Assembly: GCA_027924585.1 (NCBI GenBank)
Contig: BSBM01000125.1
Location: forward strand, 625,001 to 689,000
Length of the DNA: 64,000 nucleotides
Direction of reading: 5' to 3'
DNA from: Larix kaempferi
Taxonomy: Eukaryota; Streptophyta; Pinopsida; Pinales; Pinaceae
Part shown: positions 10,595-23,400 of the stretch, piece after piece
Position numbering within the stretch: position 1 is the stretch's first letter
How the letters are laid out: the number at the start of each line of letters is the position of its first letter
Program-made: the position numbers and the translations under genes
The notes under the pieces: model-generated
What the model saw: the letters and a program-made list of their open reading frames with translations, nothing else
Database searches by the model: none
What the model was told of the DNA's origin: nothing

Positions 10595-12040
10595 AGTCTG
10601 GAAATTGCGAGGGAGGAAGGTGTCAACGATTTAGCAGTTTGTGGTGACTCGATGTTAGTAATAAGAGAGGCCAGAAGATTAACTATGAACAGAAAGAGTC
10701 CTTCCTCAAAAATTCAGTCTTCTGAATTATATAGCCAGCGAATTCCAAGCGATTAGCTTCTTCCACATTTTGAGAACGAATAATCAAGCGGCCGATGCAT
10801 TGGCTAATGAAGGAGTGAAACTAGAACGTGGAGTTCTAGTCAGTAGCAAGGTGATGAATTTCAAGGTCTGGGTTCCTTGATCCAAAATTCATTTCATTTT
10901 AATGAAGAATAGTCTAAGTAAGGTTGAGCATCTTGGAGATAATCTCAAGGAGAAGAAACGTTGCAAACATTTTTCTTTGGTTTTAAAACCTGTTTGGGTT
11001 CCCGAGGATCGGGCAGATCGCACGAATGATTCATGTGGGCTTCATAAGAGAGGCACGTACCAGGAGGCTTCAGTCACAAGACAAGGCCAAGGGTTATATC
11101 AACCTATGGACAGAGCAGGTTTTCATAAGCTCTGTTCTTTGTTGGCAAGTATGGAGAAATACTACCCTCTGCAAATGAAGACAATCTCGCAGCATCCCAT
11201 TCAGGATTTTAGGAAGAGATTCCCACCATGGCCTGAAGCTCAGGAGGGTAAGTCCACAGTTCATAGCGAGGGCTATCCGACAGAGGAGGGGGGACAAGAG
11301 AGCAGAAATCGTTCACGCTCTGCTTCAGGAGAAATGGCAAGGCCTATGCCCAGTCCACGAATCCAGGTTATGGTATGGATAAAATCCAAAGTTTTGCTGA
11401 CTACCACAGAGTAATTGAAGACCATCTGGTCAATTTGGAGGCTCAGATTCATGTTTTAAGGCTAGAGGTATCAGAAATCAAAAATCCATTGCAATACTTG
11501 ACAATCTCAGAGCGTGCAGCACACCTAGAAGTCCAGGAAATCAGAGAGAAATTAGTAGCTCTGTCAGCAGCTATGGAGATGAGCGAGGTTCAGGGAACTG
11601 CTCAGGTAAAGGAGATTCGTGGAATAGCAAGAAGGATTGGCGAGAATGTGAATTGCATCCGTGCAGAAAATAAGGAATTCAAGCAGGCCCTGATGAACAA
11701 TAAGAGAAATGAAGCCGAGCCCTGAAGCTGTCCAGAAATGTCTGTCCAACTGATTTCCAGCCACTATGATGATCTTTTCTGGTTCTTTTTCTGCTCTGAA
11801 CTAAAAGTATTTGCATGTAATTTTTGTTAGAACGTCGGGGGGTTTATGTTATTATTTCCCATGTTTTGATGTAATGGTCATAGGTTAGCCATGAATTTTG
11901 GAATCTGGACAATGATGATTGTAGGGACATGACTGAACTCCTTTGTAGGGGATTTGGACAGCTCTTACTACTTGTAATCTTGGATCCTTCCTTTTTTATA
12001 TATAAAAAAAAATCTCAACCGTTTATGTTTAAAAAAAAAA
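10595..12040 (+). mobile_element. LINE-A: 3' end of an L1-type retrotransposon
   Basis: The fragment starts inside RNase H, as expected of a 5'-truncated LINE, and ends in poly(A) (12004-12012, with a second A-run at 12031-12040). Between RNase H and the tail lie about 850 bases that are open in the RNase H frame and then in a shifted frame, followed by about 280 bases of 3' untranslated sequence. Confidence 0.75.
10601..11725 (+). pseudogene. LINE-A ORF2 C-terminus: RNase H plus coiled-coil extension
   Basis: RNase H (RVT_3 type, removes RNA from the cDNA hybrid) is seen as DLAVCGDSMLVI, with the catalytic Asp, and, after one frameshift near 10745, as FFHILRTNNQAADALANEG. The frame meets TGA at about 10879 (KVWVP-stop) and is then open in the same frame for about 178 codons to 11414. 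A shifted frame continues for 116 codons (11375-11725). The last part is rich in heptad-like leucines (HLVNLEAQIHVLRLEVSEIK) and ends EAEP-stop. Plant L1 ORF2 usually ends just after RNase H, so this extension is unusual. The first TGA may be a mutation or the true end with a separate downstream ORF. Confidence 0.65.
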
Positions 12041-12749
12041 GTACTATATTCCACCAGTCAATTAACATGGGTCCATAATACATATTAGTATAAACACCTA
12101 TGTGATGCCTAGTATGCAAGGAAAATTTGGGTTTTAAATTTTGAATGGGCGAATTTTTATATAGAAATGTTTTAAAATATTTTAACATACTTTGCCCTAA
12201 AATTAAATGCTTTTTTAATATGTAAACTATTTAGCCCATCCAAAAATATAAATAAAATTCATGGTAATATATTTTCGCCCTCTATAATTCACGATGGATC
12301 CTCCATTTTCACCCCAATTAATTGGAATCAAGGATTTTTTAGGAGTAGTTCACCCAATATTTCATTAAAAAAAAATTAAAGTAACCTTTATTCAATAAAT
12401 AATGGGTTTACCATTTGTTGTTTATGGGCCCATGGTTTTGGGGGACCCATGGTATTTTAAGGACTTGAGGAACTCCATGGTTTTTAGAAGATCCAAATTT
12501 TTTCTTAAGATAATCAGCGTAAATTATATGGAAAAGCATTATTTCAATTTCCATGTTAAGAGTATTTTTATTATTTTATTATATTATTAAAAATAGTTAC
12601 CAATCCAATTTTTTATTTCCATTTGATAAATTAAATCTTTATTTTATTTGATAAATTCTTTTTAGTTTTCTCTTAAAACTTCAATTGCATTGACATCATA
12701 TGTCATTGTAGGTAAAGGAAAAAATAATCACTATAATTAGTTTTTAAAG
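12041..12749. other. AT-rich spacer, no gene
   Basis: No gene is seen. The motif CCCATGGT recurs (12428, 12448) and also appears in the copia LTR at about 3103, but I cannot assign it to an element. Confidence 0.4.
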
Positions 12750-13330
12750 TGTTCTATTGTTTTAATTAAAAAAGATAATGACATGTTCCATTCAATTCTA
12801 CTTATTAACATTTTATTTTTCCATAGTGTGTTTTTGTATTTTCAAATCAATATTCCTAATATTCCTTTTGTTATGCCAAATCATATTTAATATTTTTAAT
12901 TATGTAAAAACTTCTTAAATTACTAGATTTGATCAAATTAAATAGTTGGTCATTAAGATTTGGTTCATATAAATATAATAATAAGATGGATTTAAATTGA
13001 TTTTAGATATTTTTTAATAGAAAATAATTAATCATTTTTTTAGTGTATTATTGTTTTAATTAAAAAGGTTAATAACACATTCCATTAAATTCTACTTATT
13101 AACATTTTATTTTTTCATAGTGTGTTTTTGTATTTTCAAGTCAATAATCTTTTTGTTAAGCCAAATCATATTTAATATTTTTTAATTATGTAAAAATGTC
13201 TTCAATGATTGGATTTGATGACACTAAATAGTTTGTCCACAAGATTTGGTTCATAAAAATATTATAATAAGACGGATTTAAAATTATTTTAGATATTTTG
13301 TAATAGAAAATAACTTAATTTTTAATTTTT
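12750..13330. repeat. diverged 294-bp tandem duplication
   Basis: The sequence from ATTGTTTTAATTAAA at 12756 recurs from 13050, about 294 bases later, and the similarity continues (TTCTACTTATTAACATTTTA, CATAGTGTGTTTTTGTATTT and GCCAAATCATATTTAATATT in both). Copies differ by scattered substitutions and a few small gaps, so the duplication is old. No coding content is visible. Confidence 0.85.
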
Positions 13331-13917
13331 AAATATGTTTATTAATATTAATAAACAGTATTGCATGTGATTTAGAGGAATTGAAATCTTTATGTTTCAA
13401 AAATTTTCAAAGATTTTATAATGTAGAGTGAAAGATTCACCAAATTCGCCAAAAAATATATATTTGCATATTTTATTATTGGTCAACTAGACTTCGAATT
13501 TTCCTACTTACCAAGAGGATTCACCCAATTAGTATACATAGAAATTTATGGACGGTTCTTAAATTTTCCCTGCTAGTACGTTAATATGTCCATGTATATG
13601 CACCTATGTGATGCCGAGTATCCAAAACAGAAAATGATATACAGTAGGAAATAAGTTCCAGAAAAGGAACAGCTAGCATGCTGTAAGGGGAACCTGTGGT
13701 GGATATCATACGAAACTGCAGGAAACAGGGGAAATACAAAGAAATGGTTTCTGTCAACATTTCCAAGTAAAACTAGTATCAGTTCCCTTTCGTTTTTCCC
13801 TTTGCCTCTCATTAAATGTGTTTTTTATTTTATATTTGAGTTTTAAATTTTTATTACTTTAGAACTCATAACCTTTTACCTAAAACCTAAAGAATTGAAT
13901 CGTTATCCAAAATAGTC

Positions 13918-14121
13918 TAGTGGATTAGCTCAATTGGTTCAAATAGACTGTTTCAAGGTGGAGTTCACCATGAGGTCTTCAGTTCTAATCTGGCTGAGGT
14001 TTGAGTACAACCAAGTCCCAGCCAGTCACTACCTGCTACTGTGGCTAGCAACTGAGCCACCTTCTATCCAAATACTCCAGGGAAGAGGGGGGATCCCACA
14101 AGGTTTTACTTGGGAAAAAAA
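13918..14121 (+). mobile_element. SINE-like tRNA-derived sequence
   Basis: A box TTAGCTCAATTGG (13925-13937) and B box AGTTCTAATCT (13981-13991) are spaced as in tRNA-derived SINEs. A GC-richer body follows, with an A-run at about 14113-14121 (GGGAAAAAAATA). It differs in sequence from the SINE at 4130, so it is a separate family. Target duplications were not found. Confidence 0.5.
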
Positions 14122-15544
14122 TATCCTTAGCCAAAACACCAAACCAGGGTGTGTAGCAAGGTACCAAAATAATTGGTTATTTATTCCAATTTTTCTTTCT
14201 TGTAAATGGAGATGTAACGATGAAGCAACACCAAGCAAGAATGGAACTAATACCTTTTCATCAATGTTATGAAAACCAAAACCGGGAGAGGCCAGAGGTC
14301 AAACCAAGTCTGAACTGGAACCAACCAAAAAATCAGGTTGAAGAACTGCAAAGCAAAATAATACATTGAATATGCAAATATTAATTAACATGTGTACATG
14401 TGTGTGTGATGCAAATAATGCAGCATCATTATATAACGATGAATTAGGGTTTGGGAGGGAGGAGCACCATTAATTTTCCTTTTTTGCTTGTCTTTTCATG
14501 TTTTTTTCCCATGATGATGACATATGGATGGGCCTGTTGTCGCCTAATACACACTTGGGGGGAACGCAACAGGAAACCTTCAAGCCACTCGATGTGTCCT
14601 TGGGGGCAAGTAAGAGTCAAGTGCTGTCACCCGATTACTCGACTCCTCCATCTACGCTACTCCTAGCAAAGCCAAGGGGGTAGTCCCTATTGAAAATAAA
14701 TCTAAGGTTTCTACACTATGAAATGAAGCAAACCATTATAGGAGTTAATGATGAAAAGGAAAAATTGAAACAAGAAACAATTGCAATTAATTTTAAGTAC
14801 TATAACACATGATATTGAAAGATATATACGACATTTTATGGATTTAACTTAAGCAAAAAAGATATACGACGACCAATGTCGATATTATAAGTGTGATTGT
14901 CGATGTGTTGTGTCGTGAAAGTATTGCAAAGTCTCGTTGTTCGTTTTAAATTATGAATGAGTATTAAAGGAGTGGGTTGATTGTTGGTTTGGCCCAACTC
15001 TGAATCACTCCTTCGAACTGGGCATTGCGACAGCTATACCAAGTTTCCAACCAGGCGAGGATGAACCTTCTTACGACAGCCTCCTGACTCTATAGTTAGC
15101 CTCACTCAACCTCCCGAGTTCTCAAGATTGAAACGTTGAAGGATTGTCCTATTAATACTAGTCACTCTACGTCCTTTTCTAACTGAGCCAATTGTTTAGA
15201 CTAAGCTGTAGCGGTCATGAGCATACTTTGGATTTCAAGTCTTGGTTAATTTTATTTAAGATTTTTTAATGTGAGTTATTAACTAATCTACAACCCAAGA
15301 GTCTCTTTTCCACACACCAAAAAGGTGCAGTACTTCGAGAAAGCAAGGGCACAAATTTTATTGCAAGTTTGTGAAAAATTGTGGAGATTGACAATGCATG
15401 AATAAAGAAAATTAATCTATACACCCTCCGTGGACGGATTGTGTGCTCGCGATGTTATCTAATTACTATTTGCATAAAGATATGGTGCGCTTATGTCACT
15501 TGAATGCACCGTTTATCAGCAAACTCATATCATTGACTATGGTA
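14122..15544. other. spacer, no gene
   Basis: Only short frames without domains are present. The sequence becomes GC-rich at about 15545, where LINE-B appears to begin. Confidence 0.4.
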
Positions 15545-15899
15545 TGTAGAGGGGAATAGGGGAAGATTGCGAGGGATGATCTGGGGAAGGCGACGGAGGT
15601 AGTAAGAAAACTCTTCGCCCTGCCCTGCTCGCGATTGGGCCCGGCCCGACATGAGGCTAGGGCGACTGCTTTTTCAGCTAAACCTGTATTGTCAACCAAG
15701 GTTCACGAATGGCGACACCCAGAGGGAGAGGAGCCCCCTCCACACCTTTGGATCGCCCAGGTAGTTCGTAGATTCCAACTGCGCACCAGCCAAATCAGGA
15801 GAAAGCAATGGAGACCGAGAGGAAAAAGACTCGGGGGGGTTGTTTACCCCGATCTGCTGAAAACCCTTCTCTACAGATCACATCTTAAAAATGTGAGAC

Positions 15900-17101
15900 C
15901 GAGTAGAGCAATGGAAGGAGAAAGCACTCGTCGAGAAATTCATTGGAATCTGGCCCAAGGAGAAAGATCTGATCCGATAGATCAAGACCACCTGGAACCC
16001 CAAAGGACATTATGATCTGCACCTGAGTGCAAAAGGGTTTTTTACCATTATCTTTTTCAACCAGGAGGATCAGGATCAGGATCAAGTTCTCAAGAGGGGA
16101 CCATATTTTTTTTACTCTGCAGGTTTATTCCTTCGCCCTTGGAAAGAGAGGCTTAATCTTGATATGGAGGATTTGAGTATTGCCCCGGTTTGGATCCGGC
16201 TTTACTTGCTCCCTTGCGAATACTGGGAACCTGAAATTCTGGAGGCCATCGAGAACACCCTCGGGAAATTTGTGAAAGTTTCAGAACAAAAGGCTTCAAA
16301 GATACGCTACCTATGCTCGAATTTACATTTATATGAACCTCTCCAAAGACCTCCCAGAGGCAATCAATCTGACTTGGGATGATGAAGATTGGGTCCAACC
16401 CCTTGATTATGAACAACTTCCTTTCCGATGCCGACAATGCCATGAGTATGGGCATTTGAGTCGGGAATGCCCGACCCTTAAATACGCTGTGATTGTGATG
16501 CTGGAGAAAAAAGACAAGGAAAAGGACACGAGGGTTTTACACAGGTCTAGAGCCGGAGGAAGCCAAACAGAAAGACACCAAACCCACCTCAAGCAAAACA
16601 TAACACAGACAAAAGGAATCAGACAGGAATAGGTTTGCACCCCTGAGCAACATGGAGGTTGAGGAGGAAGATCCAAAAAAGGATAAAAATCCTGGAAAGG
16701 ATGGTAACCAATCTACAATACGACCTGAAGCGATGCAGACGGAGGAGGTACTGGAAGCAATGGAGGAAGAAACAACAGAGGAGATTGAGGACATGGACCT
16801 GGGGGAGCTGGATCTGGATGAGATAGAGGAGGAGTGTAGTAAAATAGGGCAGGGATATGTCTCCAGAAGGCAGCTGGAACTTCTTCAGCAGGCTATTCTT
16901 AAAACCAAAGTTGCACCACACCTGGGTATTGACAAAGATCCAATGAAGGGCAGTAAAAGAAAACAACCCGAGGAAGGGGAAAAACGGGGACGGAAGACAA
17001 ATCGACAGAGAATTGCAGATACTGGAACCAGGCTGGTTGAATCAGGTCAGTACCCAACGATACAGGCGGCCTTCTCAGAAGTAAATAAAAGTTGTCAATG
17101 A
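15900..17101 (+). pseudogene. LINE-B ORF1 (DUF4283, CCHC zinc knuckle)
   Basis: The frame around 15900-16330 reads as the DUF4283 domain of plant L1 ORF1 (KFIGIWPKEKDL, then GFFTIIFFNQED, LKRGPYFF, PVWIRLYLLPCEYW, TLGKFVKVSEQKAS). After a frameshift near 16340 it continues as DYEQLPFRCRQCHEYGHLSREC, a CX2CX4HX4C zinc knuckle. A second shift near 16635 opens a Glu/Asp-rich C-terminal frame (16652-17101). The protein is thought to bind element RNA in the ribonucleoprotein. There is at least one stop (about 15976) besides the shifts. Its last codons overlap the ORF2 start in an ATGA (17098-17101). Confidence 0.8.
17098..17101 (+). promoter_or_regulatory. ATGA overlap of ORF1 stop and ORF2 start
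   Basis: ORF1 ends CAATGA and ORF2 begins ATGAAG, sharing four bases. Such an overlap suits termination-reinitiation as the way ORF2 is translated from the bicistronic RNA. That mechanism is an inference from the layout. Confidence 0.6.
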
Positions 17102-18555
17102 AGATAATAACCTGGAATATCCGAGGGGTTAACAGTCCAAGGAAATTGAAGACCCTACGGAATAAAATAAGGAAGGAAAGGCCCGAGGTTTTGTTTCTGC
17201 AAGAAACCAAATGCAGTTCGGAAACTATGCAGGTTGTTGGAGGAAAACTTTGGCGAGGATGTCAGGTCACAGTTATTGATGCTCGGGGATCGACAGGAAG
17301 GATTGCTATCCTGTGGAACCCTACGGCAATTTCCCTCCATTGCATCCGAGCAACTAGGTTCTCTATCAGTGTTGACTTCAAGCTTTTTTTCTCTAAGGTA
17401 AGAGGTACTCTCACCAATGTCTATGGCCCAAGTGTAATGGCTCAAAAACCTGCTTTTCTCTCTTTCCTAAATAAGGAAGCGCGAGAGAATGATGGTCGTC
17501 TCTGGGTTATGGGTGGTGATTTCAATATGATCACCTCCTTAGAAGAAAAGAAAGGAGGAAGGTGAAGTAAGGAAGCGACTAATATCTCTTTCAAAAATTT
17601 CATATAAGAAAATGGTTTGGTTGATATAGAAACAGGGAATGGTTGGTATACCTAGAATAACAGACGAGGTGGTGAGCATCACGTCGCCTCTTGTCTTGAT
17701 AGATTCCTTCTAATTGAGACAATGATTACTGGGGACAGGGAAGCGACTACTCTGGTCCTGCCCTCTGCAGGTTCTGATCACTGGCCAGTAAATCTGATCT
17801 GGGAAGATGGTGGTCCCCCCGTCAGGAGACCTTTCCGGTTTGAGCAATTTTGGCTTGAACACGAGCATTTCAAGGAACTTTTCCGCAATTGGTGGGCAGA
17901 ATTTGAACCCATCAAGGGGACTCTGATGTACCAATTCCAGCAAAAACTAAAAAGACTTGAGGCAAGAATTCGTACTTGGAATAAGGAGGAATTTGGGAAC
18001 ATATTCCAAGACAAGAAGCATCTAACTGAAAAGCTAGACGAGATCCAGCAGGTAGGCATGAACTCTGGTTACAATGAGGATCTAAAACAACGAGAACAGA
18101 GCATCTTGGGGCAACTCAACGCCAGAGAAAGGCAAGAGGAGATATTTTGGAAACAAAAATCGAGAAATCAATGGCTGCAGGAAGGATAACACAACACAAA
18201 ATTCTTCCACCATTCGGTAATCCAGAATCGCCAAAGGGCTCAACTAACAAGGTTAAAAAAAGATGATAGGCAGTATATAGAAACTTGGGAAGCCATGGAG
18301 GACGAGCTTGTCCACTACTTCGAAACCATTATGACGGAAGACAGGCAGGACCGTTCTGTTCATATAAGGCAGATCACTAGACACATCCCCAGGCAGGTGA
18401 CCGTAACCCAGAATGAAATTCTGATGAAGCCTATGGAATTCCAGGAAGTGGAGGATGTTGTTAATCAAATGAAGGATGGGAAAGCTCCGGGACCCGATGG
18501 GTTCACCTCGAATTTATTCCATCACTTCTGGGACTTGTTATCACCTAAGTTGTAG
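17098..18555 (+). pseudogene. LINE-B ORF2, 5' part: endonuclease and start of RT
   Basis: Translation from ATG 17098 begins MKIITWNIRGVN and carries the apurinic-type endonuclease motifs: LQETK (catalytic Glu), GDFNMI and GSDHWPV (catalytic Asp-His). Three stops interrupt the region between GDFNMI and SDHW (about 17563, 17605, 17653) without loss of frame. A linker with FEQFWLEHEHFKELFRNWW and coiled-coil-like KLKRLEARIRTWNKEEFGN follows. The reverse transcriptase start, DGKAPGPDGFTSNLFHHFWDLL, is the last recognisable piece, with homology ending at about 18555. The endonuclease nicks DNA for target-primed reverse transcription. The upstream TTG-TCA codons in frame are not needed for the start. 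Confidence 0.85.
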
Positions 18556-18899
18556 TTACCCCTATGGATATATCCAGTCATGGATGGCAATAGGGATGGG
18601 CAACTCAAAAGGTGCAACCACGATCACCCCGACCTCCAATATATGGTTGTCACGCCAGTCGAGGCAACCTTCACTTTATGTTATCTAGCCCAGACAACAA
18701 AGGGGGAGACCCGATCTACTCCCGACAGGAGAGATCAAAACCAAGAGACCAAATCAGAGTATTTCTAAGTGAAGTTAGGTGTATGGTTTATCCTAGACCA
18801 TAGGATGGAGTCACAAGACAAGTGAGGGGTTCAAAGAGTGTAGCTTTGGTTCATAATTGATGTGAGAGTGACTTACAATAATTAAAGATAAGGTCCAAG
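18556..18899. other. left part of the insertion in LINE-B, no gene
   Basis: LINE homology stops at about 18555. Short overlapping frames here have no recognisable domains. I could not find a clean target duplication between this junction and the one near 24285. Confidence 0.35.
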
Positions 18900-19920
18900 A
18901 TGAGAGTACTAGTTCAATGTTGGAAAATCCACTGCCTTGGGAACTGTGTCCAATGCAGGGTAGTTTAAGGGTTGAATTGGGGCTAACTAGTACAAGTGAC
19001 AAGCTTGACCATGATACATGATGGCTTCAACGGTTTGGTTCACCATGCAAGGGTCAAACCACAAGTTAATCCAACAATCTAGGAAAGTCGAATTGACTTG
19101 GAGAGAAACCAGTGCCTTGGGAATTGGGATTATGGAGTCAAAGTAGGGTTGACTTGTGGTTAAGGACTCCTATTGCATGAGACAAGTGGGCAATTAAGGT
19201 CTTGATGGATGAATAGGTCTAGATCTAGGTTTGACCAAAGTGGACCACAATCCCTTAAAATAAGGAATGTTATCCCCAAGGCAAGATTTGACAAGAAAAC
19301 ACACTAGACCTAGGTTTTGAATTATTCCCGTTCCAAATCTCCAAAAATCTCAAGTACCCACGTCCTAGAAGTGAGTCAACTCACTTCTCCAAGGTGGTGC
19401 GACTTTACCCAAGGAGGCCTAAAAGTGGGGTTAAGTGGGCCAAGACAAGTCCGATGACATCCAAACTTTAGATCCGGGTAGGTTAGTCAAGTAGGAGTAT
19501 GGATCTATAATTTTACGGCAATCCGACGGTTAGATCTTCCTAGATCTGAGTTTAAGTACACCTAGTGGTCCAAAATGGGGATTAAATCCCTTAAAATGTG
19601 GAATAGGGCCCACAAGGTGAAAATCAGAAAAGTGACAATCTAGGGGTAGGTTATCTGATGTGTAGATTATGAATCAAGCGGGATCTCAACTACCCACTAC
19701 CTAGATCTAGGTCAACTCACTACCACCAAGAAGTGCGCCCTTGCTTGGGAGAGCTAAGTTGGCTTGGGAAGGGGTTTAAACGGAAGCCAATCCTCACCAA
19801 ACTATAGATCCGAGATGCCGTGGATGCTATAGAGGTGGGTTTTCAATATTATGCCCAACAACCCACTAGATCTAAGTAGATCTAAGAAACTGTAAAATGG
19901 GGGTTTTGAAATAATTAGGG
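18900..19920. repeat. decayed ~336-bp tandem repeat
   Basis: About three diverged units are seen. Landmarks recur with a spacing of about 336 bases: TCCCTTAAAA at 19251 and 19587, and ACTCACTTCTCCAAGGTGGT near 19379 against ACTCACTACCACCAAGAAGT near 19713. TAGATCTAGGT-type motifs mark each unit. It is an old satellite-like block, probably internal sequence of a retrotransposon. No coding frame is visible. Confidence 0.6.
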
Positions 19921-19929
19921 TTTTATCAA

Positions 19930-20900
19930 TTTAAAAGCTATGTCAATGGATTGGATCAAGGTAAGAGAAACAAACCTGTGGATATTACCTGGGTAACCTT
20001 GTAGATGCCTTGATGATGATGATCTATGCAAACCCGATCAATTTGAGAAGCTTTGAGGTAGTTTCTATGCAATCGATTTAGTCCAAGAAGCCAATGCGCC
20101 CTCTCTCCTGCACAACAAACGTCAACAATATCAGATTTGATGCAATCAAGAGATAAGACTAATGCCACAAGAGAAGTAACAGAAAGAAAGCATAGATCAC
20201 AATGATGCTAATGATAACTCCCTGATACAAGCGAATGCCAAGAAAGTCGATTTGAAGAAGCCTTGCAAAATCGCCCTTGTTGAAGTCGCCCTCCTGTAGA
20301 CAAACAATGATTTCCAAAAATAGATAGATCTTACCACAATTCCAAATGCTAGGTTGCAATAGACTTTCCAATCACCATCTAAGAACACCAGATGCAAAGG
20401 AGACCACAAGAATTTCCACAAGAAAGTTTTTCTATACCAATAATCCAAGAGCCAAAGAACCCTTACAATGAGAAGCTCTCTCCTTTAAATAGGAAGGAGA
20501 GGCACCAAATCCCTAACCACTTTTTGAATGAGTGGCTAAGATTAAAAGATACAAATGTCTAATCAATGGTTGAGATGAGCTCAACAATAAAATACATGGA
20601 TCACTAATAAAATATTATATGAGTGGACCAAATCGCCCTAGAAGAGGGGAATCCCACCAAATCATGATGACAAAATATAATAAGGGGTTTATGGTGGGTC
20701 CAAGGGGTAATTTTATCCCTCCTTGGTCAATCCCCTAGCACAATAATCAATAAATAATCACCAATGTACCAAATCGTGCCTCCATAATCAAATCGTAGGC
20801 CTCAAAAAGACCTCAGAAAGTCTCAGAAAGTGCCATAAGTGATGGATGCGGGCCCCGATGAAGCTAAAACTGCTGGAGGAGGTGTGGAAGACCCCGATCT
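19930..20900 (-). repeat. LTR-like sequence, minus orientation
   Basis: A minus-strand TATA box (CTATTTAAAGGAGAGAGC; plus coordinates 20484-20491) is followed on that strand by a GC-richer transcript-like stretch, as in the R-U5 part of LTRs. Neither boundary nor a second copy was identified, so this may be a solo or truncated LTR. Confidence 0.35.
20484..20491 (-). promoter_or_regulatory. minus-strand TATA box
   Basis: TATTTAAA reads on the minus strand in a CTTCC...GGAGAGAG context, with about 500 bases of non-coding sequence downstream. The assignment to an LTR promoter is inferred. Confidence 0.4.
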
Positions 20901-23219
20901 ATCATCACTGATCATCCCATGCCATAACATTGCCTCAGTAGCCCAAATCGATTTCCTTAATAGCCATTTCTACCAATCCTGAAATGCCTCAAGAAGCGTG
21001 AAACTGCCCCAAACTGCCTCCTGGAGTGCCTGCGCTGTCAAGTTGAGGGCACCAGTGTGTCCGGGGGGGGGTAATATGGTAAAAACAAGTGGCTGGACCA
21101 CCCCCTCCAAGCACAGCGCCCTAGGTCAACCGGATAAAAATCACATCTGCTCTGACAGGGCCTCCGACAGACCAAAACTGCACTGGGTTGGCCTACTGAG
21201 GCTCAATCATCACTATAAGTGCCCGGAACTAAAAACAAATTGTCTCATCGGACTCAGAAGGTCCAAATCCATCCAAAATGTGTACTCATACACCATATGA
21301 ATCTCTGCATGATCAAAATATATATCCAATATACCGAAACAGGGCCAATAATAATAATCTGTAAATGATCAAATACTGCTGTAAACCAAGAATCATCATC
21401 ATAACCCTGTAGCTGCTGCATAGAATCATCATGTATGTATACATAGACCATATATCATCTGTCCATATCATCATAAGGTCCAACCATCTCATGTCCTATG
21501 TTTGACCTTGGTCAGACTAGGCCTAACCAAGTCAACATGACCAAATATAACTCAGATCATCATCAGAAGCTGCTACAAAGTGTCAAAGGTTAATGCATGC
21601 TCTACAACTTATTCAAATAACAATTATAACACAAAGTAATCATTACTGGCGATCTAAATCCAAATATATAGTGTCATTAATTATTATTCTTACTCAGACC
21701 AGACTTTCAAGATCATACTCACTTCATAGCTGTGATCAATTTGCTAGTGAAGGGTGAAGGCTAAAATAACTGGCTAGGCTAAGGGATGACTTGACTGACT
21801 TAACTTTGTGACACTTTGGCAAAGGGAAAGGGAATACACACCATAGTATATACTGAATGAGCAACAACACAAGGAATGGCGGTGTCTCACAAATGGATGA
21901 GTTGTTCAAAGAGGGTTTATTCACCTTTAACAGATGCGCACAATCCATAATACAAATAAGGCCAGCAATTGTTTTGATATAGCATTTAAGTTCCATTGCT
22001 TTTTGGGCCTGAAGTTTCCATAGCCTTGGTCTATGTGTGTTTATAAACACATTGCATAGATTTACATTTATTTTAGGCTTTCTGCTGCACTTGTTTACCT
22101 AAGCACTTCTAGGTGTGTCATGGACAACTTGTTTACCTAGGTATTTATTTTTCCAGAAGATATAACATTTTATTTTCATGGCCATTTTCATTTGGCATGC
22201 CTTTCATTCATGTGTGTTTAGAAACACATTGCATGAATGGGCTTTTCATACAAGATATAGCATTTCATTTTCCAGATTTTGCATTCATGGCAGCACTAAA
22301 AGTTTCAGGTTTAGCCAACACAACTTTAGTGACTAGGGGGAATTCCAAGGAACTCCAACTCACCATAGGTAAGTTTTGTCACCAACTCAGAGCCGAGACA
22401 CAATAAGCAGGGAAGCTCATCCAATACAGAGGCTACAGTGGGGAAAAGTCCTCCATGCCACTAGTCAAGTAGTAAGTCAGGATAATAAACTAAAAGGTAG
22501 GTAATGGATGGATGAAGACAATGAATCATGGAGCCAACACTAGCAAGCCAAGGTATGGTGGAATGATCACCTCTATTCTCCCTAAGGAGGGTAAAACCAA
22601 TGAGTATGAATAGTGAACTTCTAAGTCTGAGTAGGGACAATAATATATATATAATAAGATCAACCAGGTCCACATATTTATATGATCGCCAGATCATGAT
22701 ACTAAGTGCTAAGACATGCTATAAGAATAAATATAAAAGCAATATAACCATGACACAATGATATCCCTGCTGAGTCATATACCTGACTGTTCATCAACCT
22801 GTACCATCATCTGTCCTCTGAAACTGCTGCTGTAACTCTGGGCACTACTGACTGCTCTGTACCAATGGTATAATGGCTACATCGGTCATCTCTCTGAGTG
22901 TCCTAAGACTCAGTCATGGCATGGGGAATATACACTGTTGTCCACAATCTGATAGTGATCCAATATAGATGCTCATCTCAGTATCTCAAATGTAAGGAAA
23001 CTGACTGAATAATGTACTGGAATCAGAAAAATAATGTATGGTAGCCCGGCTACTATATATGTGATAACAGGACTTAATAAAAAACGAAGTCCTCAACCCT
23101 CCTTTCCTCAACCAAAGGGACCCTCTGCCTACCTTTTTTTCCCTTGGCCTACCATTTTAACCCTCGGCCTACCTCCCCTTATCCACGGCAACCTTCCCAA
23201 GGTCCTACCAGCTCCCTCC
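20901..23219. other. repeat-derived filler, no gene
   Basis: No supported gene. A perfect 16-bp palindrome, TGTGTTTATAAACACA (22036-22051), has a near copy at about 22211, suggesting a duplicated segment of unknown origin. Confidence 0.4.
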
Positions 23220-23400
23220 TTCTCTGTCCTCGGCCATCCTCCTCAAGCCCTCAGTCTTCCATTTAGGCCCTCGGCCATCCTCCTCAAGCCCTTGGTCTTC
23301 CCTTTAAGCCCTTGGCCTCATCCTCCTCAAGCCCTCGGTCTTCCATTTAGGCCCTCGACCATCCTCCTCAAGCCCTTGGTCTTCCCTTTAAGCCTTGGCC
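23220..23400 (+). repeat. ~42-bp minisatellite, about 4 copies
   Basis: Units of about 40-44 bases built on CGGCCATCCTCCTCAAGCCC and TTGGTCTTCC repeat four times, alternating between CCATTTAGG and CCCTTTAAG endings, so the higher-order unit may be two. They account for a proline- and leucine-rich open frame (23034-23516) that I do not call a gene. Confidence 0.75.
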
